IMG/VR virus record: IMGVR_UViG_3300044695_003167
Location: 1-28,264 of that record
Source: a virus
Reading direction: 5' to 3' (one strand)
DNA: 28,264 nucleotides
The position numbers and the translations under genes were made by a program. Positions 7,413 through 13,934 of the stretch are shown piece by piece. Within the stretch, counting starts at the first letter, position 1. Each line of letters begins with the position of its first letter. Under the pieces are notes generated by a model, which saw nothing but the letters and a program-made list of their open reading frames with translations, was not told the origin of the DNA and searched no databases.

Positions 7413-7943
7413 TTACGGAGGTGGTGTCGTTGGAGGGTCCGTGCTTGGAGGAACTGTCGTAGGCGGCAAAGTCGTCGGCGGAAGTGTAGTTGGCGGTAAA
7501 GTTGTAGGCGGAACCGTAGTCGGCGGCAAAGTTGTGGGTGGCAGCGTAGTCGGCGGCAAGGTCGTAGGCGGCAAAGTGGTCGGCGGAAGGGTCGTAGGAG
7601 CAACCGTGGTCGGCGGAACAGTTGTCGGAGGCAATGTCGTTGGCGCTCCCGTTGTTGGAGCCGCCGTGGTCGTCACTGGAGGCTCTGGCTCTCCGCCCAC
7701 ATACGTCACCACCCCGCCAACAATGGACAGATACGTCCCAACTCGAATCGGCACCACCTGCAAAGAAGGTGTGGCGTCAAACGAGTTATCAATCCTCACC
7801 ACCGGCCTAGCCTGCTGCCGGATGGTAACTTGGTCCGAACCACGCTGACGGTTCGCAATCAGGCCTCCGACTCCGTATTCCTTGGGAGCGGACTGATACG
7901 GGCTGGCATCAGGGCCATACGTGCCGTTTGCGGTCGTAATCAT
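7413..7943 (-). CDS. Virion-like protein with Thr/Pro pentapeptide-repeat tail
   Basis: The 176-aa protein has a non-repetitive N-terminal part (1-91) ending in a beta-like segment (VPIRVGTYLSIVGGVVTYVGGEPEPP). The C-terminus, residues 92-176, is 17 tandem pentapeptides, mostly TTLPP or TTVPP, with variants TTAAP, TTGAP, TTVAP, STDPP and TTPPP. The tract holds 33 Thr and one Ser and would be extended and mucin-like. Its ATG overlaps the TGA of the upstream gene (ATGA) and its TAA abuts the ATG of the glycosyltransferase/methyltransferase. Low-complexity Thr/Pro tails are seen in some phage surface proteins. Surface display or glycan attachment is inference. Confidence 0.75.
   Translation of the reverse strand: MITTANGTYGPDASPYQSAPKEYGVGGLIANRQRGSDQVTIRQQARPVVRIDNSFDATPSLQVVPIRVGTYLSIVGGVVTYVGGEPEPPVTTTAAPTTGAPTTLPPTTVPPTTVAPTTLPPTTLPPTTLPPTTLPPTTLPPTTVPPTTLPPTTLPPTTLPPTTVPPSTDPPTTPPP
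7416..7670. repeat. 17 x 15-bp coding tandem repeat (Thr/Pro pentads)
   Basis: Seventeen degenerate 15-bp units encode the pentapeptides of the gene at 7413-7943. On the plus strand the pattern looks like repeated GGCGGC/GGCGGA AAAGTCGTA-type blocks. Units vary at third codon positions, so the repeat is older than a fresh slippage event, but several neighbouring units (around 7470-7600) are close to identical and could recombine and change copy number. The repeats are contiguous, with no spacers. Confidence 0.9.
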
Positions 7944-8776
7944 TGGATCGTCTCTTCAGGCTGCGGAGGCGGGAAGATTTCCACCTGCTCACGTAGCCAC
8001 ATGCCGTTCACATACTGCTGCGTGTCGCGGAGGATGAAGCTCTCCCAGTCGATGAAATTGGTCGCCGGAATGATCGTCTTGTTCGGATTGCGCCCCGGAG
8101 GAGGGTTTTGAACGCCCACTCCAACGATGATTTCCGCTGTGTATTGCTGCTCTGGAAAAACGACCGTGGGATGCAGGCAGCGAACAAAGTCCATAGAAAC
8201 GCCGATGTAGGAGCCATTCACATCCGTAGGCACCGGCTGCTCATGCGTCAAATCAGCCTCGCTCCACGGCGTCGGGGAAAGGAACTGTCGGACGATGATG
8301 GTCGAGTTGTAGTTGACCTCTGGAATGAACTTGTAGCGCGGCAGAATGCGCGGCGTAGTGACGATGGATGCGCCGTTATTGATCGCCAGCGGGAAGGCAT
8401 TCGTCTCGATGGCGTAGAGGTCGAGGAGGACCGCAGGCCAAGTGTAGTTCTGCGTGTCAGGGAAGACCTTGAAGGGCTTGTTCTTGGTGCCTAGACCATC
8501 CTTGGAGTTCTCGGTCTTTGATTTGCCGAACAGGAAGGAGATGGAGCCAGCGCCACCTTTGGAGCAGGAGACATAGATGTAGTCGCCCCATTTCTCATTG
8601 GCGCGCTCACCGTTGACAGCCCAAAGGAACTCCTTGTAGCGTGTCACGCCTGCCTGCAAAACGGGCTTCTCGGGCGACAGGAATAGCTCCGGGTTGATCT
8701 TTTGGTCAGGCACCGACACCGAGAACATGAACTCGTTCGGGTCTGGCGTCGGGAGTAGCTGGAAATTCGAGGCCAT
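7940..8776 (-). CDS. Hypothetical virion-like protein, 278 aa
   Basis: I place the start at the ATG at 8776, because its first base is the last base of the TAA of the upstream gene (TAATG), rather than at an in-frame start 48 nt further up. The protein (MASNFQLLPTPDPNEFMFSV) has no signal peptide or membrane segment. It is rich in Pro, Asn, Phe and Ile with a beta-strand pattern, and carries a stretch resembling phage structural proteins (YIGVSMDFVRCLHPTVVFPEQQYTAE). No enzyme motif is seen. It is translationally coupled to both neighbours (TAATG and ATGA), so it belongs with the Thr/Pro-repeat protein. A minor virion role is likely but unproven. Confidence 0.65.
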   Translation of the reverse strand: MASNFQLLPTPDPNEFMFSVSVPDQKINPELFLSPEKPVLQAGVTRYKEFLWAVNGERANEKWGDYIYVSCSKGGAGSISFLFGKSKTENSKDGLGTKNKPFKVFPDTQNYTWPAVLLDLYAIETNAFPLAINNGASIVTTPRILPRYKFIPEVNYNSTIIVRQFLSPTPWSEADLTHEQPVPTDVNGSYIGVSMDFVRCLHPTVVFPEQQYTAEIIVGVGVQNPPPGRNPNKTIIPATNFIDWESFILRDTQQYVNGMWLREQVEIFPPPQPEETIQ

Positions 8777-9480
8777 TAGACGGTGTTCGGGGGATACGGA
8801 GCAATCACATCGCCAGTCTGCCATTCAGCGGCCAGAGAGGCAGGGGTGCCATTCTCAATAGTGAAAATCCAGTGCGTCCGAGCAAGGAAGGTCTGCCGGA
8901 GCGGCTGATGGTTGATTTCGTCGGAGACTGAGGCCCGGAGGTCGGTGGTTCCCTCCACCGAAAGACCGCCCACCCCCCCCGCAACAGCGCTTGCACCACC
9001 TCCTGTGAAAACGCTCGGGATGACTGCGGCTGCTCCAGCGAAGGAGCCGGGTGACACAGTATACGCAGTAGTGCCGATTTCAGGCCAAAGGGTCGTCGTA
9101 TTCGTGAAAATATCCCGAAACTCGCTCGACCACACCCGGATTTCGTCCCGCTGAATGATTGCGTAGCCAGCGGTGATATTTGAGCCGAGGTTGACCGCAG
9201 TTCCGCCGAGGGTTTCGGCCAGCTTGCAGGTAGCGCCAGAACTGTCTCGGGCAAAATAGACTCGGTTCGTGGTGACGTTGGAGCCTCCTGTAAGCTGCGT
9301 GAAGGTGATTTGCAGGCCGTCTGACAGCGTTGCACCGGCAAAGGTGACTACATCCGTGGAATCGACCCCCGTGACGCCTGCGTAGGCCGTGGTTGATCCG
9401 GTAAGGGACACCGCCGAAACGTCGTCGTAGCGGAAGAATCTGCCGTTCTTTCGCGAAAGGAAAAGTGTGCTACTTGCCAT
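8776..9480 (-). CDS. Hypothetical virion-like protein, 234 aa
   Basis: First gene of the minus-strand operon ending at 5949. I chose the ATG at 9480 (MASSTLFLSRKNGRFFRYDD); a TTG at 9516 would add 12 residues. No Shine-Dalgarno precedes either. The protein is very rich in Thr, Ser, Gly and Ala in alternating beta-like segments (TSTAYAGVTGVDSTDVVTFAG-type texture), ending in a mixed region with Trp. This texture suits a phage surface or tail-associated protein. No catalytic motif or signal is visible and I do not recognise the family. Confidence 0.65.
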   Translation of the reverse strand: MASSTLFLSRKNGRFFRYDDVSAVSLTGSTTAYAGVTGVDSTDVVTFAGATLSDGLQITFTQLTGGSNVTTNRVYFARDSSGATCKLAETLGGTAVNLGSNITAGYAIIQRDEIRVWSSEFRDIFTNTTTLWPEIGTTAYTVSPGSFAGAAAVIPSVFTGGGASAVAGGVGGLSVEGTTDLRASVSDEINHQPLRQTFLARTHWIFTIENGTPASLAAEWQTGDVIAPYPPNTV

Positions 9481-9626
9481 AATTTCGGAGAATATCACTT
9501 GCGCGGGTGAGGGCAAGCCAAGATTTGACCGTTACGCCTTGCTTTTGAGGTGCATTCGCCTAAAATAGCGAAGCCGCTGGAACTCGTAATTCCCAGCGGC
9601 CTCTAACCTCAACAAGTTCCGCTTCC
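9481..9626. promoter_or_regulatory. Divergent intergenic region with candidate plus-strand promoter
   Basis: Outward-facing genes flank this gap. On the plus strand TTGCTT at 9539-9544 and TAAAAT at 9561-9566, spaced by 16 nt, form a fair sigma70-like promoter for the replication gene, with RNA starting near 9573, right at a hairpin. A second -35-like TTGACC at 9525-9530 has no good partner. For the minus-strand gene at 9480 I see no convincing promoter. Confidence 0.4.
9573..9600. other. Hairpin in the leader of the replication operon
   Basis: GCCGCTGG (9573-9580) pairs perfectly with CCAGCGGC (9593-9600) around a 12-nt loop; two more A-T pairs are possible across a one-base bulge. There is no T-tract next to it on the plus strand, and the minus-strand run CTATTTTAG lies several bases off, so a classic terminator is doubtful. 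It resembles the hairpin at 22862-22895 in stem ends and in a TACGA (minus-strand) loop core. It could be a leader structure or stop antisense transcription. Confidence 0.55.
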
Positions 9627-10484
9627 ATGAAAAAGCTCGTCAAGGCTGGGTCAAATTTATGCCCAGAAGAAGAAGTAATCAATCACACAAATCTACTGAT
9701 TGATGATGAACCGCTCCAAGTCCTGCCAAAGCTGGCAGTATCTATGGGACTGGATGAGGCCATTGTAATCCAACAGCTTCACTACTGGCTAAACCCGAGA
9801 CGGAAATCCGGGAAAGTCATTGGTGGTAGGAGGTGGATTTATAATACTTATAAGGAGTGGCGAGAGACAAACTTTCCATTTTGGAGCGAGATACACATTA
9901 AGCGTTTGTTTATCAGTCTGGAGAAGTCAGGCGTTATCGTATCCTGTCAGCCCGAGGGTAGGATGAGCCGTCGTAAATACTACCGACTGAGCGACGCTTT
10001 CGTTTTGAGGGCGAAAAGGGGAGAAATTGACAAACCTGATGGTATCTCAAATGAACCATCGTCGTATCCAGTTGATACCATCGTCGTATCCAAACGATCC
10101 GTTCCTATTACAGAGACTACTAGCAGAGATAACAAGCAGAGAGTCTTAGTCGAAGACACCTCTAATCGAGGTGCTGGCGAATCTGAATCTTTTCCGTCGT
10201 ATAACTCAGTCTGGAAGCCTAGAAGCGGAACCAAGGAGGAGAAGCTGGCCATGATACGACCGAGTAGCAATTACCCATCGGAAGCAGAGTTTGATCGCTA
10301 CCTAGACTCAGAGGCGCTCAACAACGTAATCAGCGGTCGTCCAGACCTGTATTCTCAACTTTGCGAAAACAAGTGGCACCAATGGAAGGAACATCTCAAG
10401 AAATGGGTTCCGATCAATAATTGGAAAGCCTACGTTGTGGCTCTATCCGTGAAAATAAATGAAGACCTTCACTTCAACCTGTAA
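9627..10484 (+). CDS. Phage replication initiation-like protein (winged helix)
   Basis: The 285-aa protein has an N-terminal domain (about 27-125) with the pattern LQVLPKLAVSMGLDEAIVIQ, then QLHYWL, a Trp-rich wing (RWIYNTYKEW), and IKRLFISLEKSGVI. This pattern is typical of phage replication proteins of the replisome-organiser/DnaD-like type, which bind the origin and help load helicase. A Ser/Thr-rich linker (about 140-200) leads to a C-terminal region (205-280) with WHQWKEHLKKWVPINNWKAY. It heads the plus-strand operon and has a candidate promoter and hairpin upstream. The start ATG lacks a Shine-Dalgarno. A transcription regulator is the main alternative. Confidence 0.7.
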   Translation: MKKLVKAGSNLCPEEEVINHTNLLIDDEPLQVLPKLAVSMGLDEAIVIQQLHYWLNPRRKSGKVIGGRRWIYNTYKEWRETNFPFWSEIHIKRLFISLEKSGVIVSCQPEGRMSRRKYYRLSDAFVLRAKRGEIDKPDGISNEPSSYPVDTIVVSKRSVPITETTSRDNKQRVLVEDTSNRGAGESESFPSYNSVWKPRSGTKEEKLAMIRPSSNYPSEAEFDRYLDSEALNNVISGRPDLYSQLCENKWHQWKEHLKKWVPINNWKAYVVALSVKINEDLHFNL

Positions 10485-10490
10485 GCAATT

Positions 10491-11030
10491 ATGAACGGCG
10501 ACCCATCTTACCTACCAGCCTTAGCCAAGATGCTTGCCTCTCAAATGGAGGAGCGACCTTGGGCGCAGGATGTTGACTGGAATAACTCAGCCATGAAAAT
10601 GCTGCCCGGTAGTGGAGGAACGTATGTAAAGCGCCTAATCGCTCTCGCGAAGCAGATGATGAAAAGAACCCCGAAGGCCAAGCGTCTAAAGAGGCAAAAC
10701 GCCAGACTGAGAAAGAAGAAAAGAAAAGAGGAAGAGTCTTGTAGAAACAAGAAAAAGCTCATCGGTATCCTGAAAACAAAAGCGGAACAGCTTTGGAGCG
10801 GCGATTTGTGGTCTTTGAATTACTCCGATTTTCTCCTCACCCCTTACTGGAAGATCGTTCGTGAGATAAAACTACGGCAGGCCAATTTCTCCTGCGAGAG
10901 ATGCGGATGTGGTAAATGCCTCCAGACTCATCACAAAACATACGACCACCGAGGCTCCGAGCATCTTCATCTTGGAGACTTGGAAGTTCTGTGCGATATT
11001 TGCCACAAGCGTCATCACAAGATAAAATAG
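10491..11030 (+). CDS. HNH nuclease with zinc-binding cysteines
   Basis: The 179-aa protein carries a C-terminal HNH fold: C135 and C138 (CERCG), H147-H148 in LQTHHKTYDHRG, and C168, C171, H172 in LCDICHKRHH. These are the two zinc-binding pairs and the catalytic His region of this nuclease class. Residues 57-95 form a strongly basic stretch (RLKRQNARLRKKKRKEEE) suited to DNA contact. It follows the replication gene by 6 nt in the same operon. It may be a homing endonuclease or serve in recombination or packaging; its position away from the terminase favours a mobile or accessory role. Confidence 0.8.
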   Translation: MNGDPSYLPALAKMLASQMEERPWAQDVDWNNSAMKMLPGSGGTYVKRLIALAKQMMKRTPKAKRLKRQNARLRKKKRKEEESCRNKKKLIGILKTKAEQLWSGDLWSLNYSDFLLTPYWKIVREIKLRQANFSCERCGCGKCLQTHHKTYDHRGSEHLHLGDLEVLCDICHKRHHKIK

Positions 11031-11111
11031 CCCCAAGAAACAATGGCGCAAACCCTGCATCCCGTGTGACACACCTTGACTCGCCCTCCGAATAAGCGTA
11101 AGGTTGGAGAT

Positions 11112-11318
11112 ATGAAACCCGAACCCCAATGGCACGACTTCCCGCTTGAGAGCGGCCTGTATGCGCTCCGTTGCGGAGAATATGTGGCTATTGCCCACAT
11201 TTACAGCGATGGGTCGGCTTGGTATTACCGAAATGAAGGATATAGTTACGCATACCCATTTGCTCCAGAGCTATTCAACGGCGAGTGCTACGGGCCTATC
11301 GAGCTTCCAAAACTGTAA
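11112..11318 (+). CDS. Hypothetical small protein, 68 aa
   Basis: I chose the ATG at 11112 (MKPEPQWHDFPLESGLYALR) since GGAG lies just ahead of it; a TTG at 11076 would add 12 residues. The sequence is rich in Tyr, Trp and Gly (DGSAWYYRNEGYSYAYPF) and looks like a compact beta domain. No known motif. An 81-bp gap separates it from the HNH gene, and the next gene begins 2 nt after its TAA. Role in the early operon is unknown. Confidence 0.6.
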   Translation: MKPEPQWHDFPLESGLYALRCGEYVAIAHIYSDGSAWYYRNEGYSYAYPFAPELFNGECYGPIELPKL

Positions 11319-11320
11319 GT

Positions 11321-11554
11321 ATGACAAACAAACAATTCGCCGTCCTCGTTGACGACATCCGCTCCCAAGTTCGAGCGCAGGCAAATTCAATCGACTCCAT
11401 CGCCGCGTTCGTATCAGCAGTTGCCTTTGAGGTAATCGAAAACAAGGCTCCAGACGTTTCTTGGGATGAGCTTTTCGACAAGACCATCATCGTTCTTCGT
11501 AGCACCCTTGAAGGGGTTAAGAATCACTATGAAAAGCATACGCCAAACGGATAA
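11321..11554 (+). CDS. Hypothetical small helical protein, 77 aa
   Basis: ATG at 11321, 2 nt after the TAA of the gene before it, so I prefer it to an upstream in-frame start inside that gene. The product (MTNKQFAVLVDDIRSQVRAQ) appears all-helical and mostly acidic, with no cysteines or membrane segment. It ends KNHYEKHTPNG. I do not recognise it. Tight packing points to cotranscription with the replication gene. Confidence 0.6.
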   Translation: MTNKQFAVLVDDIRSQVRAQANSIDSIAAFVSAVAFEVIENKAPDVSWDELFDKTIIVLRSTLEGVKNHYEKHTPNG

Positions 11555-11558
11555 AGCC

Positions 11559-11882
11559 ATGACCCCGGAACAAACCCTCACAAAACTCCTCGACCTCTGC
11601 GCCCAACATGGCTACGACGCCGTGGCGATTGGGATGAGACATGAGGTTGTTCCTCACTCAATGGGATACACTTTTCCAGAAAGCGGAATCTTTGCCAAAC
11701 CCCAAGGTCGAAGAAAGTGTGAAATTGATGGATGGCCTGCGATCTGGACGCTAACTGAAGCGGTTGGCTTGGAGTCTAGTTGTGGCAACACGCACCAACG
11801 TTTCGTCAAAGACATCCCCTTCCACCCTCAAGTCTGGCAACTTAAAAAGGGCAAGTGGGCGAAGATTGCGGAGGAGGCCTAA
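11559..11882 (+). CDS. Hypothetical protein, 107 aa
   Basis: The ATG at 11559 (MTPEQTLTKLLDLCAQHGYD) lies 4 nt after the preceding TAA; an in-frame ATG at 11529 overlaps the previous gene and would add 10 residues. The protein has an N-terminal helix, a Gly/Pro-containing middle (MGYTFPESGIFAKPQGRR) and a C-terminal Trp-Gln-Leu-Lys segment. Its TAA overlaps the next ATG (TAATG). No domain recognised. Confidence 0.6.
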   Translation: MTPEQTLTKLLDLCAQHGYDAVAIGMRHEVVPHSMGYTFPESGIFAKPQGRRKCEIDGWPAIWTLTEAVGLESSCGNTHQRFVKDIPFHPQVWQLKKGKWAKIAEEA

Positions 11883-12097
11883 TGCCTCACCTCTGCCCTG
11901 CCTGCCACGCTTTCGGACGTTCCTTGTGGAACAATTCATGCCTATGCACAGGTGACGCCATGCAGCCAACAGCGTTCCATAAGTGGTCGGTAAAGAACCG
12001 CATCCCCTACAACATCCCACAGCCTGAAATCGAACTGCCGAAAGTGGTTGTCAAAAAGCCGAAGCTGGTGTTTGGTCAGGCTATAACGAAAATATGA
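11882..12097 (+). CDS. Small protein with N-terminal Cys cluster, 71 aa
   Basis: ATG at 11882 shares its first base with the previous TAA. C5, C8, C20 and C22 (CPAC ... CLC) form a CxxC-x11-CxC pattern that could bind one zinc ion as a small zinc ribbon. The rest is rich in Pro, Val and Lys (PKVVVKKPKLVFG) and probably disordered or nucleic-acid binding. It overlaps the next gene by ATGA. Function unknown; a small DNA- or protein-binding factor is an inference. Confidence 0.6.
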   Translation: MPHLCPACHAFGRSLWNNSCLCTGDAMQPTAFHKWSVKNRIPYNIPQPEIELPKVVVKKPKLVFGQAITKI

Positions 12098-12315
12098 CCT
12101 ACGAAGAAGAAACCATTGAGGACGCCCTTGTTACCCTCTGCGAAACCGTGTTCGACCCGGATCGCGCAGCGCCGTTAATCCGCAAGAACATCGCCAATCG
12201 CATTGCCTGCGAATACACCGTGAAGTTCTACGGCACGGAGGCTGGAATCATCATGGAAACGAATCTAGTAACCAAGGCAGAGCCTAAGAGGCTTGGAAAG
12301 AAGGTGGTGGTGTGA
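12094..12315 (+). CDS. Hypothetical small protein, 73 aa
   Basis: ATG at 12094 overlaps the previous stop (ATGA), and its own TGA overlaps the GTG of the next gene (GTGA). The product has an acidic N-terminal helix (TYEEETIEDALVTLCETVF) and a basic C-terminus ending RLGKKVVV. No known motif. Double coupling makes it very likely to be translated. Confidence 0.6.
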   Translation: MTYEEETIEDALVTLCETVFDPDRAAPLIRKNIANRIACEYTVKFYGTEAGIIMETNLVTKAEPKRLGKKVVV

Positions 12316-12572
12316 GTGAAACGCAAGTTTTATCGAATGTCCTTGGTGGCGCTCAGGCGGCTGATTTAACCGCAATGAAGACCGCATCTATTATGAGCCG
12401 TCAAGGATATAAAATCACGGGCTTTGTGGTGTGTCACCCTGAAACGCATGAGCGGTGTATCGTGGAAATGTCCGCGTGCCGTTGGCTGACGAATGAGGAA
12501 ATGTGGTGGCTCATGCACGTCAGCAAGTCACCTCTTAACCCTACCTCATCTCCTCCACCCACCGAACCATAA
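12312..12572 (+). CDS. Hypothetical small protein, 86 aa, GTG start
   Basis: Translation most likely starts at GTG 12312, which overlaps the TGA of the gene before it. The product (MSETQVLSNVLGGAQAADLT) has a helical start, a beta-like middle with three Cys or His residues (VVCHPETHERCIVEM) and a Pro-rich tail. It is the last gene of the plus-strand operon, and its final 32 bp overlap the 3' end of the convergent gene at 12541-12732. No terminator separates them. Function unknown. Confidence 0.6.
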   Translation: MSETQVLSNVLGGAQAADLTAMKTASIMSRQGYKITGFVVCHPETHERCIVEMSACRWLTNEEMWWLMHVSKSPLNPTSSPPPTEP

Positions 12573-12732
12573 TCGGCGTGATCGTGGAATTATCGCCATC
12601 GTGCATGGAGCAGCCTTTTGGGCATTCGATGAACCAAGTGCCGTCGTAGCCAATCTTGGGCCGCTCCTTGTGCTGTCGGCAGGCTGGAGCGGTCTGGTCG
12701 AAGTCCCGCATTAGGCGCTCGATTTGGGTCAT
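12541..12732 (-). CDS. Small putative zinc-binding protein, 63 aa
   Basis: The ATG at 12732 overlaps the TGA of the amidase gene (ATGA), which decides the start against a longer version. C18, H21, C37 and C41 (CRQH ... CPKGC) could bind zinc in the manner of a small treble-clef or ribbon. A Trp and Tyr sit between the pairs. It is the last gene of the long minus-strand array and converges on the early operon. A Lar-like antirestriction protein is one thought based only on the Cys layout; I would not assign it. Confidence 0.55.
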   Translation of the reverse strand: MTQIERLMRDFDQTAPACRQHKERPKIGYDGTWFIECPKGCSMHDGDNSTITPIMVRWVEEMR

Positions 12733-13310
12733 GCTTTGATTTCGGCTGGAAATCCGCACGCCACACGAAGCTGTCCCATTGGAAATAAGGGGCCGGGGTC
12801 CACCTTGCGTAGGGGTGCGATGTCATCATGACCAATCACATCGTCAAGATTGTAGCGTTCAACGAGCGCCTCAGCCAGTTCCGTGCAAGCCTTCACCTGC
12901 GCCTCGGGATACGCCTCCCATTCCGTAATAGGACCGCCGTTCTTGTGGCGAGCTTTCACCAGTGGCAGTTTAGTCCACCTAGAGGCCAGTTTGGCGTCGT
13001 CACCAGCGTTGGCTAGTTCAATGCCAATCGAACAGGAATTGAGGCCGTCAAAACCCTTCCATTTCGATTTACCAGCATGTCCGCAGACTACGTTGAACGG
13101 GCGGCACTGGATAATGGAGCCATCACGGTCGATAACGATGTGGGCAGAAGCCCCTTTGGCCGCTGGCGTCTTCCAGAAATTGACGGAGGATTGAGCAGAG
13201 GCACCGTTTGTAAAATGGATCACAAGAAAGCGCCGAACAGGCATCGGTGATCCTCCCGCGATTCGGTCACGTTTCACGCCTTCAAGCCAGTGGTCTTTGG
13301 TGATGTTCAT
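12729..13310 (-). CDS. Endolysin: AmpD-like N-acetylmuramoyl-L-alanine amidase
   Basis: This 193-aa protein belongs to the Amidase_2 (AmpD/T7 lysozyme-like) family, which cuts the bond between N-acetylmuramic acid and L-alanine in peptidoglycan. Zinc-binding and catalytic residues are visible: H32 in LVIHFTNG, and H161, K169 and D171 in GHDDIAPLRKVDPGP, with the conserved SAHIVIDRDGSIIQ segment between. The ATG at 13310 overlaps the upstream TGA; a longer reading to 13373 lacks such support. No signal peptide is present, so export through a holin is expected, and holin candidates lie upstream in the same array. Confidence 0.92.
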   Translation of the reverse strand: MNITKDHWLEGVKRDRIAGGSPMPVRRFLVIHFTNGASAQSSVNFWKTPAAKGASAHIVIDRDGSIIQCRPFNVVCGHAGKSKWKGFDGLNSCSIGIELANAGDDAKLASRWTKLPLVKARHKNGGPITEWEAYPEAQVKACTELAEALVERYNLDDVIGHDDIAPLRKVDPGPLFPMGQLRVACGFPAEIKA

Positions 13311-13579
13311 TTTGGTTCGGGTAAAAATGTGGGCCTGTCTGGAGATACAAGCCAATCGTGCGCCTGTTTCCAAGCATCCATCGGAGTCTCGTCATGGAAG
13401 ACATGTCCTCCATGGTTCTTCAAAACAATGCTGAACATGCACTGAGGATACTCCAAATTGCCATGCTGGAGTTCTCCGCCAACTTGGATTACATCCCACC
13501 AAACTTTGGCTAGTTGAAGGGCTAAGTCCCTCCAGATGATTTTACCTCCAAGTGCATATTCTGTGTCGTTCTGGTTCAT
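13307..13579 (-). CDS. Hypothetical protein, 90 aa
   Basis: The start is fixed at ATG 13579 because it overlaps the TGA of the small membrane-peptide gene upstream (ATGA); extension to 13699 would swallow that gene in another frame. The product (MNQNDTEYALGGKIIWRDLA) has a helix with several Trp (QLAKVWWDVIQ) and a C-terminal His/Asp-rich part (NHGGHVFHDETPMDAWKQAHDW). No membrane segment. It overlaps the amidase start and lies in the lysis block, but its role is not known. Confidence 0.65.
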   Translation of the reverse strand: MNQNDTEYALGGKIIWRDLALQLAKVWWDVIQVGGELQHGNLEYPQCMFSIVLKNHGGHVFHDETPMDAWKQAHDWLVSPDRPTFLPEPK

Positions 13580-13677
13580 AAATTCGGATTCTTGATAACA
13601 ATCAGCCCCCAAACGACTAACGCGACCGCCGTAAACAGTAGGCCAGCAATGACGGATGGTGTAAATTCGACGATCAT
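13576..13677 (-). CDS. 33-aa single-span membrane peptide in lysis block
   Basis: A 34-codon frame runs from ATG 13677 to TGA 13576. Its start shares a base with the TAA of the upstream gene (TAATG) and its stop overlaps the downstream ATG (ATGA), so it is flanked by coupled junctions on both sides. The peptide begins MIVEFTPSVIAGLLF and is hydrophobic from about residue 9 to 28, ending KNPNL: one membrane span with a short charged C-terminus. Small single-span proteins of this type may act as holin accessory, antiholin or pinholin factors, but no specific role can be read here. Confidence 0.65.
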   Translation of the reverse strand: MIVEFTPSVIAGLLFTAVALVVWGLIVIKNPNL

Positions 13678-13934
13678 TACGGCTCAACGTCCTCCTCAAT
13701 CATTCGAGTGTTGTGCTTGTAAAGAAATGCGGCCATGTCGGTGCTGAGTTTGTCCACTACTTCCTCGGGCAACGCCCATTCCCATTCGTGGAGAAATTCA
13801 TGAATTAAAATGCGGAGATGAGGCTTGCCGCGAAGCCGGTCGTCTATTTCAATCCTTCCATTACCGTGCGCAAGCCCGAGAGCGCGATGTCTCCCGAGCT
13901 TGCGACGTAGAACGGTTATGGAGCTTGATTTCAC
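13677..13934 (-). CDS. Small HExxHE metallopeptidase-like protein, 85 aa
   Basis: The GTG start at 13934 overlaps the upstream TGA (GTGA). The protein carries H45-E46-F47-L48-H49-E50 in the helix LRILIHEFLHEWEW, a zincin-type metal site with an extra Glu after the second His. The preceding strand (GNGRIEIDDRLRGKP) fits the edge strand of such folds. It is short for a full peptidase, so it is either a minimal zincin or a non-peptidase relative. It lies between the HTH protein and the membrane peptide. Substrate unknown. Confidence 0.7.
   Translation of the reverse strand: MKSSSITVLRRKLGRHRALGLAHGNGRIEIDDRLRGKPHLRILIHEFLHEWEWALPEEVVDKLSTDMAAFLYKHNTRMIEEDVEP

Noticed and set aside
7416-7670. 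Repeat array as a possible CRISPR
   Set aside because: Units are contiguous 15-bp coding repeats with no spacers, so not CRISPR.
7195-7848. Plus-strand frame rich in VVGGK/VVGGS repeats
   Set aside because: It is the antisense of the Thr/Pro pentad repeats; the minus-strand genes have coupled junctions and recognisable domains.
11043-11069. 8-codon frame (MAQTLHPV) ahead of the 68-aa gene
   Set aside because: Too short to support, with no Shine-Dalgarno and no overlap linking it to a neighbour.
11076-11104. Promoter with TTGACT at 11076-11081
   Set aside because: The -35 is good, but the matching -10 position reads TAAGGT, too weak to call.
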